Positions 8,570 to 18,716 of a stretch of 24,811 bases of DNA are shown here, in pieces. The stretch covers positions 1 to 24,811 of the forward strand of contig JAEWJO010000192.1 in assembly GCA_023386455.1 (NCBI GenBank), in the 5' to 3' direction. The DNA comes from Pseudomonadota bacterium. Lineage in GTDB: Bacteria > Myxococcota_A > Polyangia > Haliangiales > Haliangiaceae. The translations under genes were made by a program, and so were the position numbers. Position 1 is the first letter of the stretch, and each line of letters opens with the position of its first letter. The notes under the pieces are model-generated. The model was not told the origin of the DNA. It saw nothing but the letters and a program-made list of their open reading frames with translations, and made no database searches.

Positions 8570-9588
8570 GCACGCCCCGTACCGTCACGTTGATCGAAGG
8601 AGATGGCATCGGCCCCGAGATTGCCGCCGCCACCGTGCGCGCCGTCGAGGCCGCGGGAGGCAAGGTGATCTGGGAGAAGGCGGACGCCGGCGCCGGCGCG
8701 GTCGACAAGCACAAGGATCCGCTCCCGCAGGCGACGATCGACTCGATCAAGAAGAACCAGCTCGCGCTCAAGAGCCCGCTCGCGACGCCGAGCGGCGGCG
8801 GCTACCGGTCGGTCAACGTCACGCTGCGCCAGCACTTCGACCTCTACGCGAACGTCCGCCCCGTCGAGACGATCGCCGGCGTGCCGTCGCGCTACACGAA
8901 CGTCAACCTCGTCATCGTCCGCGAGAACACCGAGGATCTCTACGCCGGCATCGAGCACTACATCGATCCGCGCCGGACCGCCGCCGAATCGATCGCGATC
9001 ATCACGAGGTTCGGCAGCGAGCGCGTGATCGTCTACGCGTTCGAGTACGCGCGCCGCATGGGCCGCAAGAAGGTCACGCTCGTCCACAAGGCGAACATCC
9101 TGAAGATGAGCAACGGCCTCTTCCTCGACACCGGCAAGGAAGTCGCCGCCCGCTATCCCGACATCCAGTTCGACGACATGATCGTCGACGCGACGGCGAT
9201 GAAGCTCGTCGTCGCACCGGAGCGCTTCGACGTCATCGTCACGATGAACCTGTTCGGCGACATCCTGTCCGACCTCGCCGCCGGTCTCGTCGGGGGCCTC
9301 GGCGTCGCGCCGGCCGCCAACATCGGCGATGGCGGCGTCGCGATGTTCGAGGCCGTCCACGGCACCGCGCCCGACATCGCGGGCAAGGGCATCGCGAACC
9401 CGACGGGCCTCATGCTCTCCGCCGCGCTGCTCCTCGATCACGTCGACCAGCGCGATGCCGCCGACCGCCTGCGCCGCGGCATCAAGGCCGCGCTCGGCAA
9501 CCCCGAGACCCGCACCGGCGACCTCGGCGGCAAGGCGAACACCGCCCAGTACACCGATGCGGTGATTCGCCACATGCAGGCCGGCTGA
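8566..9588 (+). CDS. isocitrate dehydrogenase, probably NAD-dependent
   Basis: Predicted 340-aa enzyme of the beta-decarboxylating isocitrate/isopropylmalate dehydrogenase family, converting isocitrate to 2-oxoglutarate in the TCA cycle. The N-terminal LIEGDGIGPEI is typical. YRSVNVTLRQHFDLY (80-94) matches the isocitrate-binding RSxNVxLR (Ser82, Asn84, Arg88), not the Leu-rich equivalent of isopropylmalate dehydrogenase. Catalytic Tyr126 (ENTEDLYAG), Lys175 (VHKAN), Asp232 and Asp236 (GDILSD) are present. HGTAPDIAGKGIANPTG has Asp270-Ile271 where NADP enzymes have Lys-Tyr, predicting NAD use. The start is set by AAGGA 8 bases upstream and the ATGA overlap with the Rieske gene. The length fits the short NAD-type enzymes. 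Homoisocitrate activity cannot be excluded. Confidence 0.9.
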   Translation: MSTPRTVTLIEGDGIGPEIAAATVRAVEAAGGKVIWEKADAGAGAVDKHKDPLPQATIDSIKKNQLALKSPLATPSGGGYRSVNVTLRQHFDLYANVRPVETIAGVPSRYTNVNLVIVRENTEDLYAGIEHYIDPRRTAAESIAIITRFGSERVIVYAFEYARRMGRKKVTLVHKANILKMSNGLFLDTGKEVAARYPDIQFDDMIVDATAMKLVVAPERFDVIVTMNLFGDILSDLAAGLVGGLGVAPAANIGDGGVAMFEAVHGTAPDIAGKGIANPTGLMLSAALLLDHVDQRDAADRLRRGIKAALGNPETRTGDLGGKANTAQYTDAVIRHMQAG

Positions 9589-9607
9589 GCCGGCGCATCC
9601 AAGCCGC

Positions 9608-9973
9608 ATGACCACGAAGGACATCGTCCTCGCGTACCTCCGCGCCGTCGAAGCGCACGACCTCGATCGCGTCGGCGAGCTCCTCCACGCCGACGTCCTC
9701 GTCACCGAGCATCCCAACAAGCTCGATCCCGGCGGCGCGCGCTACGACAAGGCGGCGATCCGTGCGGCCGGCGAGCGTGGCGCGGCGCTGATGGCGAGCG
9801 AGCGCTACGACGTCCGCGCGCTGACCGTCGAGGGAGAGCGCGCCGTCGCGCAGATCGCGTGGACCGGGACGCTGAAGGACGGCCGGTCTATGCACGCGCA
9901 GATCTGCAGCGTCATCGAGTTGAAGGACGGCGTGGTCTGGCGCCAGGAGCAGTACGACTGCTTCGAGCCGTGA
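9608..9973 (+). CDS. NTF2-like / SnoaL-like protein
   Basis: Predicted 121-aa cone-fold protein. The N-terminal helix TKDIVLAYLRAVEAHDLDRVGELLHADV and the strands VEGERAVAQIAWTGTL and CSVIELKDGVVWRQEQYDCFEP are typical of SnoaL_2/NTF2-like domains. Members act as small-molecule isomerases, hydrolases or ligand-binding proteins; the function cannot be chosen from sequence. It is the last gene of the VOC operon, 19 bases after isocitrate dehydrogenase. A GCCGGC-TGA-GCCGGC inverted repeat covers the preceding stop codon. Its own stop directly abuts that of the convergent lipoprotein gene. Confidence 0.85.
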   Translation: MTTKDIVLAYLRAVEAHDLDRVGELLHADVLVTEHPNKLDPGGARYDKAAIRAAGERGAALMASERYDVRALTVEGERAVAQIAWTGTLKDGRSMHAQICSVIELKDGVVWRQEQYDCFEP

Positions 9974-10588
9974 CTAGCGGCGCGGCCGGCCGCGGTCGCA
10001 CACGTCGTCGGCCCGCGTCAGCTCGTTCGTCCAGTTCATCTCCCACGTCTTGCCGCCGTCGTAGGAGAAGTACTGCTCCCACTCGAGGTGGTCGCGGCTG
10101 TACTTGATCCAGTGGAAGCGGGCCTTCACCGGCACGTCGCCGTCGTGATCGTCGCCGTAGAAGTTGCCCTCGTTGCCGGTGAAGCCTCCGTGGACCGGCG
10201 GATACATCACGCCCTCGCGACTGTTCACCCAGTAGATCGACCACCGCTTCTTCGCGGTATCGAACGTGCGCACGGTCAGACCCGACCAGCCCTTCGTCGG
10301 GAAGTAGATCTCGTCGACGTTCGACACGCCGTCGAGGTAGGTCACCGTGCAGCTGACGGCGGGGAACTCGTCCCACTCGGTGCTGCCGACGTTGCGCGCC
10401 TTCAGGCGCTTGTTCGTGAACGTCCAGCCACCGGCGAAGTCGTCGAAGTCGTGGAGGTCGCCAGCCGGCGCGGCGGCGGTGTCCTGCGGCGCGACAGGGA
10501 CGGGTGCGACGGGGGCGGGCCGAGGCGAACCGGCGCACGCCGAGGCGAGGACGAGTGCAGGCAAGAAGCTACGCATGGCGACGAGCAT
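9974..10588 (-). CDS. DUF1579-like lipoprotein
   Basis: Predicted 204-aa exported lipoprotein. A short signal peptide (MRSFLPALVLASAC from the second ATG at 10576) ends in a lipobox-like LASAC, followed by a Pro/Ala-rich linker. The mature part starts HDFDDFAGGWTFTNKRLK and contains Trp-rich strands (GWSGLTVRTF, RWSIYWVNSREGV, FHWIKYSRDHLEWEQYF). This pattern resembles DUF1579/lipocalin-like proteins, in which a 10-stranded barrel is expected; function unknown. The start at 10576 gives the more standard signal peptide, 10588 the longer frame; neither has a Shine-Dalgarno sequence. The gene is divergent from the HAD gene across 74 bases and convergent with the NTF2-like gene with no gap. A perfect 14-base palindrome at 9981-9994 lies within its last codons. 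Confidence 0.75.
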   Translation of the reverse strand: MLVAMRSFLPALVLASACAGSPRPAPVAPVPVAPQDTAAAPAGDLHDFDDFAGGWTFTNKRLKARNVGSTEWDEFPAVSCTVTYLDGVSNVDEIYFPTKGWSGLTVRTFDTAKKRWSIYWVNSREGVMYPPVHGGFTGNEGNFYGDDHDGDVPVKARFHWIKYSRDHLEWEQYFSYDGGKTWEMNWTNELTRADDVCDRGRPRR

Positions 10589-10662
10589 GCCGGCCGGATT
10601 GGCAGGTGGCTGTCATATTTGATCGGAGATCGCCTGGCATCGAATGCGCACCGCTGGCGGTC

Positions 10663-11355
10663 ATGGCCACCGCCCCGGCACCGTCCACGCACGAAGGATT
10701 CCTGTTCGACCTCGACGGCACGCTCGTCGACAGCGTCTACCAGCACGTGCTCGCGTGGTACGAGGCACTCGGCGAGGAGGGCATCCACCTCGCGGTCTGG
10801 CGGATCCACCGCCGCATCGGCATGAGCGGCGGGCTGTTCACCTCGGTCCTCGCGCGCGAGACCGGCTCGGAGCTCGACCCAGAGAGGCTCGCGCGGATCC
10901 AGCGCCGGCATCACGAGGCGTACGTCGCGCGGATCGCGAGCGTGCATCCGCTGCCCGGCGCGCGCGAGCTCCTCGAGGCGCTGACCGCCGCACAGGTCCC
11001 GTGGGCGATCGCGACGAGCGGCCGCATCGAGACCGCACGTCCGTCGATCGAGCTGCTCGGCCTGCCGTTCGACGGCATGACGATCGTGACGCGCGATCAG
11101 GTGCGCCACGCCAAGCCGGATCCCGATCTGTTCCAGGCCGCCGCGGCGCGGCTCGGCCTTCCGATGACTCATGCGACGATCGTCGGCGACTCGGTCTGGG
11201 ACATGCTCGCCGCCGAGCGCGCGCGTGGGCTCGGCATCGGCCTGCTCTCGGGCGGCTACGGCGAGGACGAGCTCGCGCGGGCGGGCGCGTACCGCGTGTT
11301 CGCGGATCCCGCCGACATGCTCGCCCACCTCGACGAGATCGGCGGTCGCCGCTGA
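10663..11355 (+). CDS. HAD-superfamily phosphatase (phosphoglycolate phosphatase-like)
   Basis: Predicted 230-aa cytosolic phosphohydrolase of HAD subfamily IA. Motif I FLFDLDGTLVDS gives nucleophile Asp16 and acid/base Asp18; motif II is Thr118/Ser119 in IATSG; motif III is Lys151 in RHAKPDPDLF; motif IV is GDSVWD with Asp176 and Asp180. The C1 cap is a helical bundle between motifs I and II (about 25-95). Length and motifs fit the phosphoglycolate phosphatase/beta-phosphoglucomutase group; the exact substrate is unknown. I chose the ATG at 10663 because the HAD fold begins just after it; an in-frame extension upstream runs into the divergent promoter region. Its stop is one base from that of the convergent lipoprotein gene. 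Confidence 0.88.
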   Translation: MATAPAPSTHEGFLFDLDGTLVDSVYQHVLAWYEALGEEGIHLAVWRIHRRIGMSGGLFTSVLARETGSELDPERLARIQRRHHEAYVARIASVHPLPGARELLEALTAAQVPWAIATSGRIETARPSIELLGLPFDGMTIVTRDQVRHAKPDPDLFQAAAARLGLPMTHATIVGDSVWDMLAAERARGLGIGLLSGGYGEDELARAGAYRVFADPADMLAHLDEIGGRR

Positions 11356-11356
11356 G

Positions 11357-12607
11357 CTACTTCGTGATGTCGAGGACGACGATGTCGCCGTGCTGCTCGG
11401 TGATGAGGTGCGTCGCGTCGCGGAAGTAGGTGAACAGGCTGACGTAGCTCTGCGGCTTCAGCGCGCGGCTGACGCCGGTCGGGTCGATGACGAGCAGCTC
11501 CTGCGCGCGATGGACGACGAGCTTGCCCTCGTCGGAGATCGCCGAGACCGAGCCGGTACCGACCTGGCTGTAGCCGATCGTGCCGGTCGCGACCTCGAAC
11601 GAGCGGATCGCGAACTCGAGCTTCTTGTTGTGGCGCGTCTTGCCGCGCACGGTCGTCGTCGAGTTGGGATCATCCTCGGCGAGCTCCTTGACGGTGCTGC
11701 ACGCGGCCCAGGTGGCGGACGGCGAGAGCACGCAGCTCATCGTCTTCGTCGTCCCGCCGGCGACGCAGCCGAGCTTCCTCGCCTTGAACGGCGCGACGAG
11801 CGCGACCTCGACGACGCACGTCTTCGCGCGCGGGCCGGCGGTCGCGATGAAGCGCACCGCGTCGTTCCTGACGACGAACGGCTCCCACACGCCGGCGGTG
11901 CCCTCGATGCGCCTCGGCTTCGCGGTACCGTCGACCGAGGTCGCGTACAGCTCGTACTTGCCCTCGATGCCGTCGAACGTGCCGTTCATGCGGCGGTAGA
12001 GCAGCGTGGCCCCATCGGGCGTGAACCACGGGTCGTAGGAGGCCTCCTTCGCGAGGCGCGTCCCGACGACGCCGCCGCGCGCGGTGTAGATCCAGTCGCC
12101 GCCGTTGAACGCGACGTGCGTGCCGTCGGGCGACGCGGCGATGCGGCCACCATGACCGAGCGCGAATGGCGCGAGGATCGGCGCGATCTTGACGAGCTCG
12201 CTCGAGATCGCCGGATCCTTCAGGTCGACCTTCGAGCCGGGCTTGTCACCGCCGCTGTCGAGCAGCGTCTCGATCGGCAGCGCGGCGAGGGCGGGGAGCG
12301 AGACGTCGGACTCGATCGTGTTCGTGTCCGCGAGGATCACGCGATAGCGAAGCGGCTCGCGACCGTGGTTGTCGCGCGTCGTCTCGCGCAGGAGGACCTT
12401 CGTGCCGTCGGCGGAGACGCGCTGGACGTACCAGCTCTCGCGAACCATCTGCGGGGCGCGAGCCGCACGCGGTGGCGCGGGGTCGGGCAGCTCGGGCGGC
12501 TCGGCCTCCTCCGCCCGCGGCGTCGGCGCCGGCGTGGGCTTCGGGGCGTCCGGTTTGGATTCGGAGCAGCTCGCGAGGAGCAGCGTGATCGCGAGCGCGC
12601 GCCGCAC
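11357..12607 (-). CDS. beta-propeller-like lipoprotein
   Basis: Predicted 416-aa lipoprotein. The GTG start gives MRRALAITLLLASC with lipobox LASC (Cys14), then a Pro/Glu-rich linker to about residue 50. The remainder looks like a TolB/WD40-type propeller: repeated strands such as GRIAASPDGTHVAFNG, SYDPWFTPDGATLLYRR, KTMSCVLSPSATWAACS and GSVSAISDEGKLVVHRAQ carry the S/T-P-D-G turn. It also has extra Cys pairs. Such proteins are periplasmic or outer-membrane scaffolds; the partner is unknown. It lies 17 bases downstream of the MshEN-like gene on the same strand, so the two form a likely operon. TATCAC 6 bases before the GTG may give a weak internal leaderless start. Confidence 0.8.
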   Translation of the reverse strand: MRRALAITLLLASCSESKPDAPKPTPAPTPRAEEAEPPELPDPAPPRAARAPQMVRESWYVQRVSADGTKVLLRETTRDNHGREPLRYRVILADTNTIESDVSLPALAALPIETLLDSGGDKPGSKVDLKDPAISSELVKIAPILAPFALGHGGRIAASPDGTHVAFNGGDWIYTARGGVVGTRLAKEASYDPWFTPDGATLLYRRMNGTFDGIEGKYELYATSVDGTAKPRRIEGTAGVWEPFVVRNDAVRFIATAGPRAKTCVVEVALVAPFKARKLGCVAGGTTKTMSCVLSPSATWAACSTVKELAEDDPNSTTTVRGKTRHNKKLEFAIRSFEVATGTIGYSQVGTGSVSAISDEGKLVVHRAQELLVIDPTGVSRALKPQSYVSLFTYFRDATHLITEQHGDIVVLDITK

Positions 12608-12624
12608 CCGCTGGTGATAGCAGA

Positions 12625-12948
12625 TCAGTCGACGTCGACGGCGTTGATGTTCGCGAAGCGCTCGTAGAGCCGCTCGATCGCGTTGATCGGGGCGTAGCCG
12701 AGCGCGGCGGCGCACTCGCCGAGACGAACACCCGGCAGGCGGTCCTGCATCTGGAGCGCACGGAACAGCTGGAACCGATCGAGCACCTGCTGCTCGACGA
12801 GAAACTCGCCGAACGTGATCTCCTTGAGGCCGTCCTCGACGACGTCGATGCCGGACTGGGAGTACTCGAAGTAGTGCTGCAGATCCTTGTTGGTCGTCGC
12901 CGCCGCGACCGGCGTGTTCTTGCGAGCGATATGCGCGTTCACCTGCAT
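12625..12948 (-). CDS. small protein with tandem MshEN-like motifs
   Basis: Predicted 107-aa soluble protein. Residues 45-68 read TFGEFLVEQQVLDRFQLFRA followed by LQMQ, fitting the 24-residue MshEN/GspE-N pattern RLGxxLVxxGxIxxxxLxxALxxQ apart from Thr-Phe for Arg-Leu and Gln for the middle Gly. Residues 75-98 begin RLGECAAALGY and form a weaker second copy. In type II secretion and pilus ATPases such tandem motifs form the N-terminal domain that can bind cyclic-di-GMP. Here it stands alone with no ATPase. Ligand binding is inference, since some contact positions differ. The ATG at 12948 is supported by AGGAG 9 bases upstream; a TTG 24 bases further up is rejected. A sigma-54-like promoter lies at 12976-12990. 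It is first gene of a two-gene unit with the propeller lipoprotein. Confidence 0.75.
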   Translation of the reverse strand: MQVNAHIARKNTPVAAATTNKDLQHYFEYSQSGIDVVEDGLKEITFGEFLVEQQVLDRFQLFRALQMQDRLPGVRLGECAAALGYAPINAIERLYERFANINAVDVD

Positions 12949-12975
12949 GGCTGGGTACTCCTGGCCCGCCAACGA

Positions 12976-12990
12976 GCACGGGGTGTGCCA
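12976..12990 (-). promoter_or_regulatory. sigma-54 (-24/-12) promoter of the MshEN-like gene
   Basis: On the minus strand TGGCACA, 4 bases, then GTGC fits the consensus TGGCACG-N4-TTGC with two mismatches and correct GG/GC spacing. Transcription would begin near 12964, directly before the AGGAG ribosome site (12962-12958) and the ATG at 12948. The promoter-SD-start geometry is the same as for the ECF gene. Confidence 0.45.
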
Positions 12991-13128
12991 GCGAGAACGT
13001 ACGTAAGTCCTTGTCGAAGGAGCCTCAAATCGGCGCGTTGGGCCTTCCTGCTACAGGGGTGGCTAGACGAGTTGCCGGCAGATGCGTCGGGCTGGCTAAC
13101 GAGCCCGCCTCGTGGGAGGACCTTCGTC

Positions 13129-14367
13129 GTGAAGATCACAGCGATCATCCTCGTGGTGCTGGCGGCGTGTCGTGGAGATAGCCGCGCTCCGGAACGGCCG
13201 GGATCGGCCGAGGACGGGAGCGCGACCGAGAGCCCCGTCGTGACGCCGGCGAAGGTCGACGCCACGCCGCCTCCCGGCGACGCACGGCTCACCGCGCCGC
13301 CGAAGGACGTGGCGAGCAAGGTGACGCTGAAGGAGGTCGGCAGCGGCTTCGCGCGTCCAGTGCTGCTGACGTATGCGCCCGGCGATCCGGCGAAGCGGCT
13401 GTTCGTCGTCGAGCAGCGCGGTGCGATCCGGATCCTCGAGAACGGTAAGCCGAGCAAGAAGCCGTTCTTCATGATCAAGGGGCTGTCGGCCGGCAACGAG
13501 CAGGGCCTGCTCGGTCTCGCGTTTCATCCCGCGTTCGCGACCAACGGCAAGCTCTACATCAACTACACGTCGAAGGACGCGACGACCCACGTCGTCGAGT
13601 ACAAGGTCAGCGCGACCGACCCCGACACCGTCGACGTCGCGACCCGGCGCGAGCTGTTCACCGTCGCGCAGCCGTACTCGAACCACAACGGCGGCCACCT
13701 CGAGTTCGGCCCCGACGGCAAGCTGTACACGGGCATGGGCGACGGCGGCGCCGCGAACGATCCGCGGGGCAACGGCCAGAACGAGCGCTCGCTGCTCGCG
13801 AAGCTCCTGCGCATCGACGTCGATGCGGCCGGTGCGAAGCCGGAGATCGTACATGTGGGTCTGCGTAACCCGTGGCGGTTCGCGTTCGACGGCAAGACCG
13901 GCGACCTCTACATCGGCGACGTCGGCCAGAACCTGTGGGAGTACGTCCACGCGGTCGCCGCGGGCGATACCGCGAGGAAGAACTTCGGCTGGAACATCGT
14001 CGAGGGCACGCACTGCTTCGACGCCGACACCGGCACCAGCAAGAAGTCGTGCGATCGCACCGGGCTCACGCCACCGCTCGTCGAGTACTCGCACGAGGAG
14101 GGTTGCTCGATCACGGGTGGGCGGGTGTACCGAGGTACAGCACTTCCGGCGCTCGCCGGCAGATACTTCTACGCCGACTTCTGCACGGGCCTCCTGCGCA
14201 GCTTCGTGTGGACGCGCGGCGCCGTGCGCGAGCACTGGGACTGGAAGCCGGCGATCGATGTGCAGAATGTGATCACCCAGGTCAGCTCGTTCGGCAGCGA
14301 TCCCGACGGAGAGCTCTATGTGGTCGAGTTAACCGGCTCGATCTTTCAGCTGGTGCCGTCGAGCTAG
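13129..14367 (+). CDS. PQQ-dependent sugar dehydrogenase family lipoprotein
   Basis: Predicted 412-aa exported six-bladed beta-propeller of the soluble glucose/sorbosone dehydrogenase (GSDH, Asd/YliI) family, which oxidises aldoses with PQQ. The N-terminus MKITAIILVVLAAC gives lipobox LAAC (Cys14) and a Pro-rich linker to about 60. Family motifs: GNEQGLLGLAFHPAF (122-136), NHNGGHLEFGPDGKLY (185-200, catalytic-type His186), GMGDGG (202-207), GLRNPWRFAFD (244-254, Arg246), and Cys pairs near 296/308 and 326/352. The GTG start is set by GGAGGA 8 bases upstream; the open frame further up crosses the divergent promoter and is not coding. Many family members are annotated by fold only, so PQQ use is probable, not certain. 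The next gene follows after 15 bases. Confidence 0.88.
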   Translation: MKITAIILVVLAACRGDSRAPERPGSAEDGSATESPVVTPAKVDATPPPGDARLTAPPKDVASKVTLKEVGSGFARPVLLTYAPGDPAKRLFVVEQRGAIRILENGKPSKKPFFMIKGLSAGNEQGLLGLAFHPAFATNGKLYINYTSKDATTHVVEYKVSATDPDTVDVATRRELFTVAQPYSNHNGGHLEFGPDGKLYTGMGDGGAANDPRGNGQNERSLLAKLLRIDVDAAGAKPEIVHVGLRNPWRFAFDGKTGDLYIGDVGQNLWEYVHAVAAGDTARKNFGWNIVEGTHCFDADTGTSKKSCDRTGLTPPLVEYSHEEGCSITGGRVYRGTALPALAGRYFYADFCTGLLRSFVWTRGAVREHWDWKPAIDVQNVITQVSSFGSDPDGELYVVELTGSIFQLVPSS

Positions 14368-14370
14368 GCG

Positions 14371-14376
14371 TATGAT
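14371..14376 (+). promoter_or_regulatory. -10-like box, probable leaderless start
   Basis: TATGAT, the best -10 hexamer in the window, lies 6 bases before the ATG at 14383 and 3 bases after the stop of the sugar dehydrogenase gene. No Shine-Dalgarno sequence is seen. The downstream gene may therefore have its own promoter as well as read-through. Confidence 0.45.
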
Positions 14377-14382
14377 CGCGCG

Positions 14383-16242
14383 ATGCGAGTCGTCCTCGCC
14401 GCGGCGCTGTTGACGACGGCGCACGCCGGTTGTTACTCGCCGGAGGTCCAGTACGGGATTCCGTGCGCCGAGGTCACGCATGCGTGTCCGACGGGCCAGG
14501 AGTGCGACCTCATCACCAACACCTGCCAGCCGCCCCTCGTGATGCAGACGTGGCGCGACGACAGCGCGGCGGACTTCAGCGCGGACGGACCGGTTCTCGT
14601 CGACGCGACGATCGAGCCGAACGGCGCCGTCGGGCCGATGCCGTATCTCACGGGGCGCGTGCGCTTCACCGGCGTGCAGGGTGCGCGCGTGCCGGCGGAC
14701 CCGACGACGGCGGTCTGGACCGAGGTCGCGAGCGGACCGGTGACGGGTCGCGGCTTTTCGGACCTCCACGTCGACTACGGCACCGCGATCCCGGACGGCC
14801 TCGGCTTGGTCGCGGGCGACGACGTCACGATCCTCGTCGAGGGCGAGCTCGCTCTCGACGCGACCGGCATGTGGCGCTTCGAGCTCACGGCGAACGACGC
14901 GGGCTTCCTCGAGATCGCCGCGCCCGGGACCGACACGTTCACGCCGGTCGTCGCCGATGCGGACGCGACGACGCTCGGCAGCTACGCCGTCACGACCGCG
15001 GGCTGGCACAGGTTCCGCGCGGCGTTCTCCGACGCGTCGACGGCCATGGACTTCCGCGTCCGCTACGACGCGCCCGGCGGCAGCATGGCCATGCGCGACG
15101 TCACGAGCGACATGATGCGGACGCGCGTCGACGATCTCGCCGGCTACATCGCCGACGGCTTCGAGGAGGTGTGGCTCATCCGCCATCGGGCGTCGACGCT
15201 GGTCGATGGCGGGCTCGACCACGTGATCCCCGACAACGCGTACGGCATCCGGATCGGCGCGACGTGGTCGATGCGGTGGTCGGGGCAGATGCTGATCGAG
15301 ACCGCCGGCGATTACGCGTTTCACCTCACCGCGCACCACGGCGCGCGTCTGTGGATCGACGGCGCATCGCTGGCCGACAACATGGGTTCGACCGACACCG
15401 ACGCGACGACGTCACCGGTCACGCTCGAGCCCGGCTGGCACGACGTCGTCGTCGACGTCATGAGGTTTTCCGACGCCACCGAGGGCGCGATCGCGCTGAC
15501 GGTCGCGAGCGGGCCGGCGCTCGCAGGCCAGACCGTCCCCGTGATCCGGCCGGTGCTCGGTCGCGGCGTGCGGTTCGCCGCCACCAGCAGCTCCGCGATC
15601 ACGGCGATCCCCGACGGCGCCACCGTGTCGCGCTCGCTGACGCTCGACTTGCCGGCGAACATGACGCCGATCTCGATCGACACGCTGTTCGAGATCGACC
15701 ATCCCGTGATCGGGCAGGTGTCGATCGTGCTCGACCCTCCGGTCGGCGCCAACATCACGCAGCTCGCTGCGGGCGACATCACCGGCGCGGGTGAATTCCA
15801 GCGCTTTCGCTCGGTGCCGGCTGCCGACGCCGGCGCGACGTGGACCTGGACCGCGGGCGACAGCGACGCCGACACGGCGGTCGGCGACCTGACGGGCACC
15901 GGCGTGACGCTCGTGTGCAGCGGCGGCATCGCGCCGTTCCCGACGAGCTACCACTACGAGTCGAGCGTGCGCACCGTGGGGTTCGGCGGCGACGTCGTGT
16001 CGCTCGGTGCCGTCCGCTGGCAGCTGCGCCAGGGAACGACGGCGAACGTCTACTTCCGCACGTGCGAGCTGAAGGACGCGTGCAGCGCAGAGCCGTGGAC
16101 CGAGGTCGCCAACGGCGCGGTGCCGATGGTCCCGGCGCGCACGTTCGTCCAGTACGCGGTCGACTTCACGTCGGACGGCGACACGCCGACGGCGCTCGAC
16201 TGGATCGAGCAGGACTACAGCATCCGCCCGCTGCCGCTGTAG
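14383..16242 (+). CDS. secreted PA14/P-domain-like multidomain protein
   Basis: Predicted 619-aa exported protein. The signal peptide ends TTAHAGC: Cys17 could be lipidated, but His at -3 is unusual for a lipobox and AHA could be a signal peptidase I site. A Cys-rich head follows (17-48: CYSP, IPCAE, HACPTGQECD, NTCQP), as in many myxobacterial surface lipoproteins. Two PA14-like units follow: about 150-235 (GMWRFELTANDAGFLEI) and about 255-378 (AGDYAFHLTAHHGARLWIDG, then EPGWHDVVVDV). Residues 405-515 resemble a proprotein-convertase P domain (AIPDGATVSRSLTLDLP, HPVIGQVSIVLDPPVG). The C-terminal 90 residues form a further beta-rich unit. PA14 modules often bind carbohydrate, which would suit the upstream sugar dehydrogenase; that link is inference. 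Confidence 0.75.
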   Translation: MRVVLAAALLTTAHAGCYSPEVQYGIPCAEVTHACPTGQECDLITNTCQPPLVMQTWRDDSAADFSADGPVLVDATIEPNGAVGPMPYLTGRVRFTGVQGARVPADPTTAVWTEVASGPVTGRGFSDLHVDYGTAIPDGLGLVAGDDVTILVEGELALDATGMWRFELTANDAGFLEIAAPGTDTFTPVVADADATTLGSYAVTTAGWHRFRAAFSDASTAMDFRVRYDAPGGSMAMRDVTSDMMRTRVDDLAGYIADGFEEVWLIRHRASTLVDGGLDHVIPDNAYGIRIGATWSMRWSGQMLIETAGDYAFHLTAHHGARLWIDGASLADNMGSTDTDATTSPVTLEPGWHDVVVDVMRFSDATEGAIALTVASGPALAGQTVPVIRPVLGRGVRFAATSSSAITAIPDGATVSRSLTLDLPANMTPISIDTLFEIDHPVIGQVSIVLDPPVGANITQLAAGDITGAGEFQRFRSVPAADAGATWTWTAGDSDADTAVGDLTGTGVTLVCSGGIAPFPTSYHYESSVRTVGFGGDVVSLGAVRWQLRQGTTANVYFRTCELKDACSAEPWTEVANGAVPMVPARTFVQYAVDFTSDGDTPTALDWIEQDYSIRPLPL

Positions 16243-16254
16243 CAGCGCGGGTGA

Positions 16255-18690
<2,436 letters not shown>

Positions 18691-18716
18691 CGAGGTTCTC
18701 TGCAGTCTACGACACT

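Noticed and set aside
10635..10649. TGGC-N7-GCGC before the HAD gene, a partial -24/-12 site
   Set aside because: Only the GG and GC cores fit; the TT of the -12 box is missing and no other support is seen.
13060..13075. TGGC...TTGC upstream of the sugar dehydrogenase gene
   Set aside because: The spacing is 8 bases, not 7; sigma-54 promoters do not tolerate this shift well, and the gene start is over 50 bases further on.
12874..13128. Upstream extension of the sugar dehydrogenase frame
   Set aside because: It crosses the divergent MshEN-like gene start and its promoter; the GTG at 13129 has a strong GGAGGA and a lipoprotein signal directly after it.
13596..14235. Small open frames opposite and in other frames of the sugar dehydrogenase gene
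   Set aside because: Family motifs cover this region in one continuous plus-strand frame; the others are shadows.
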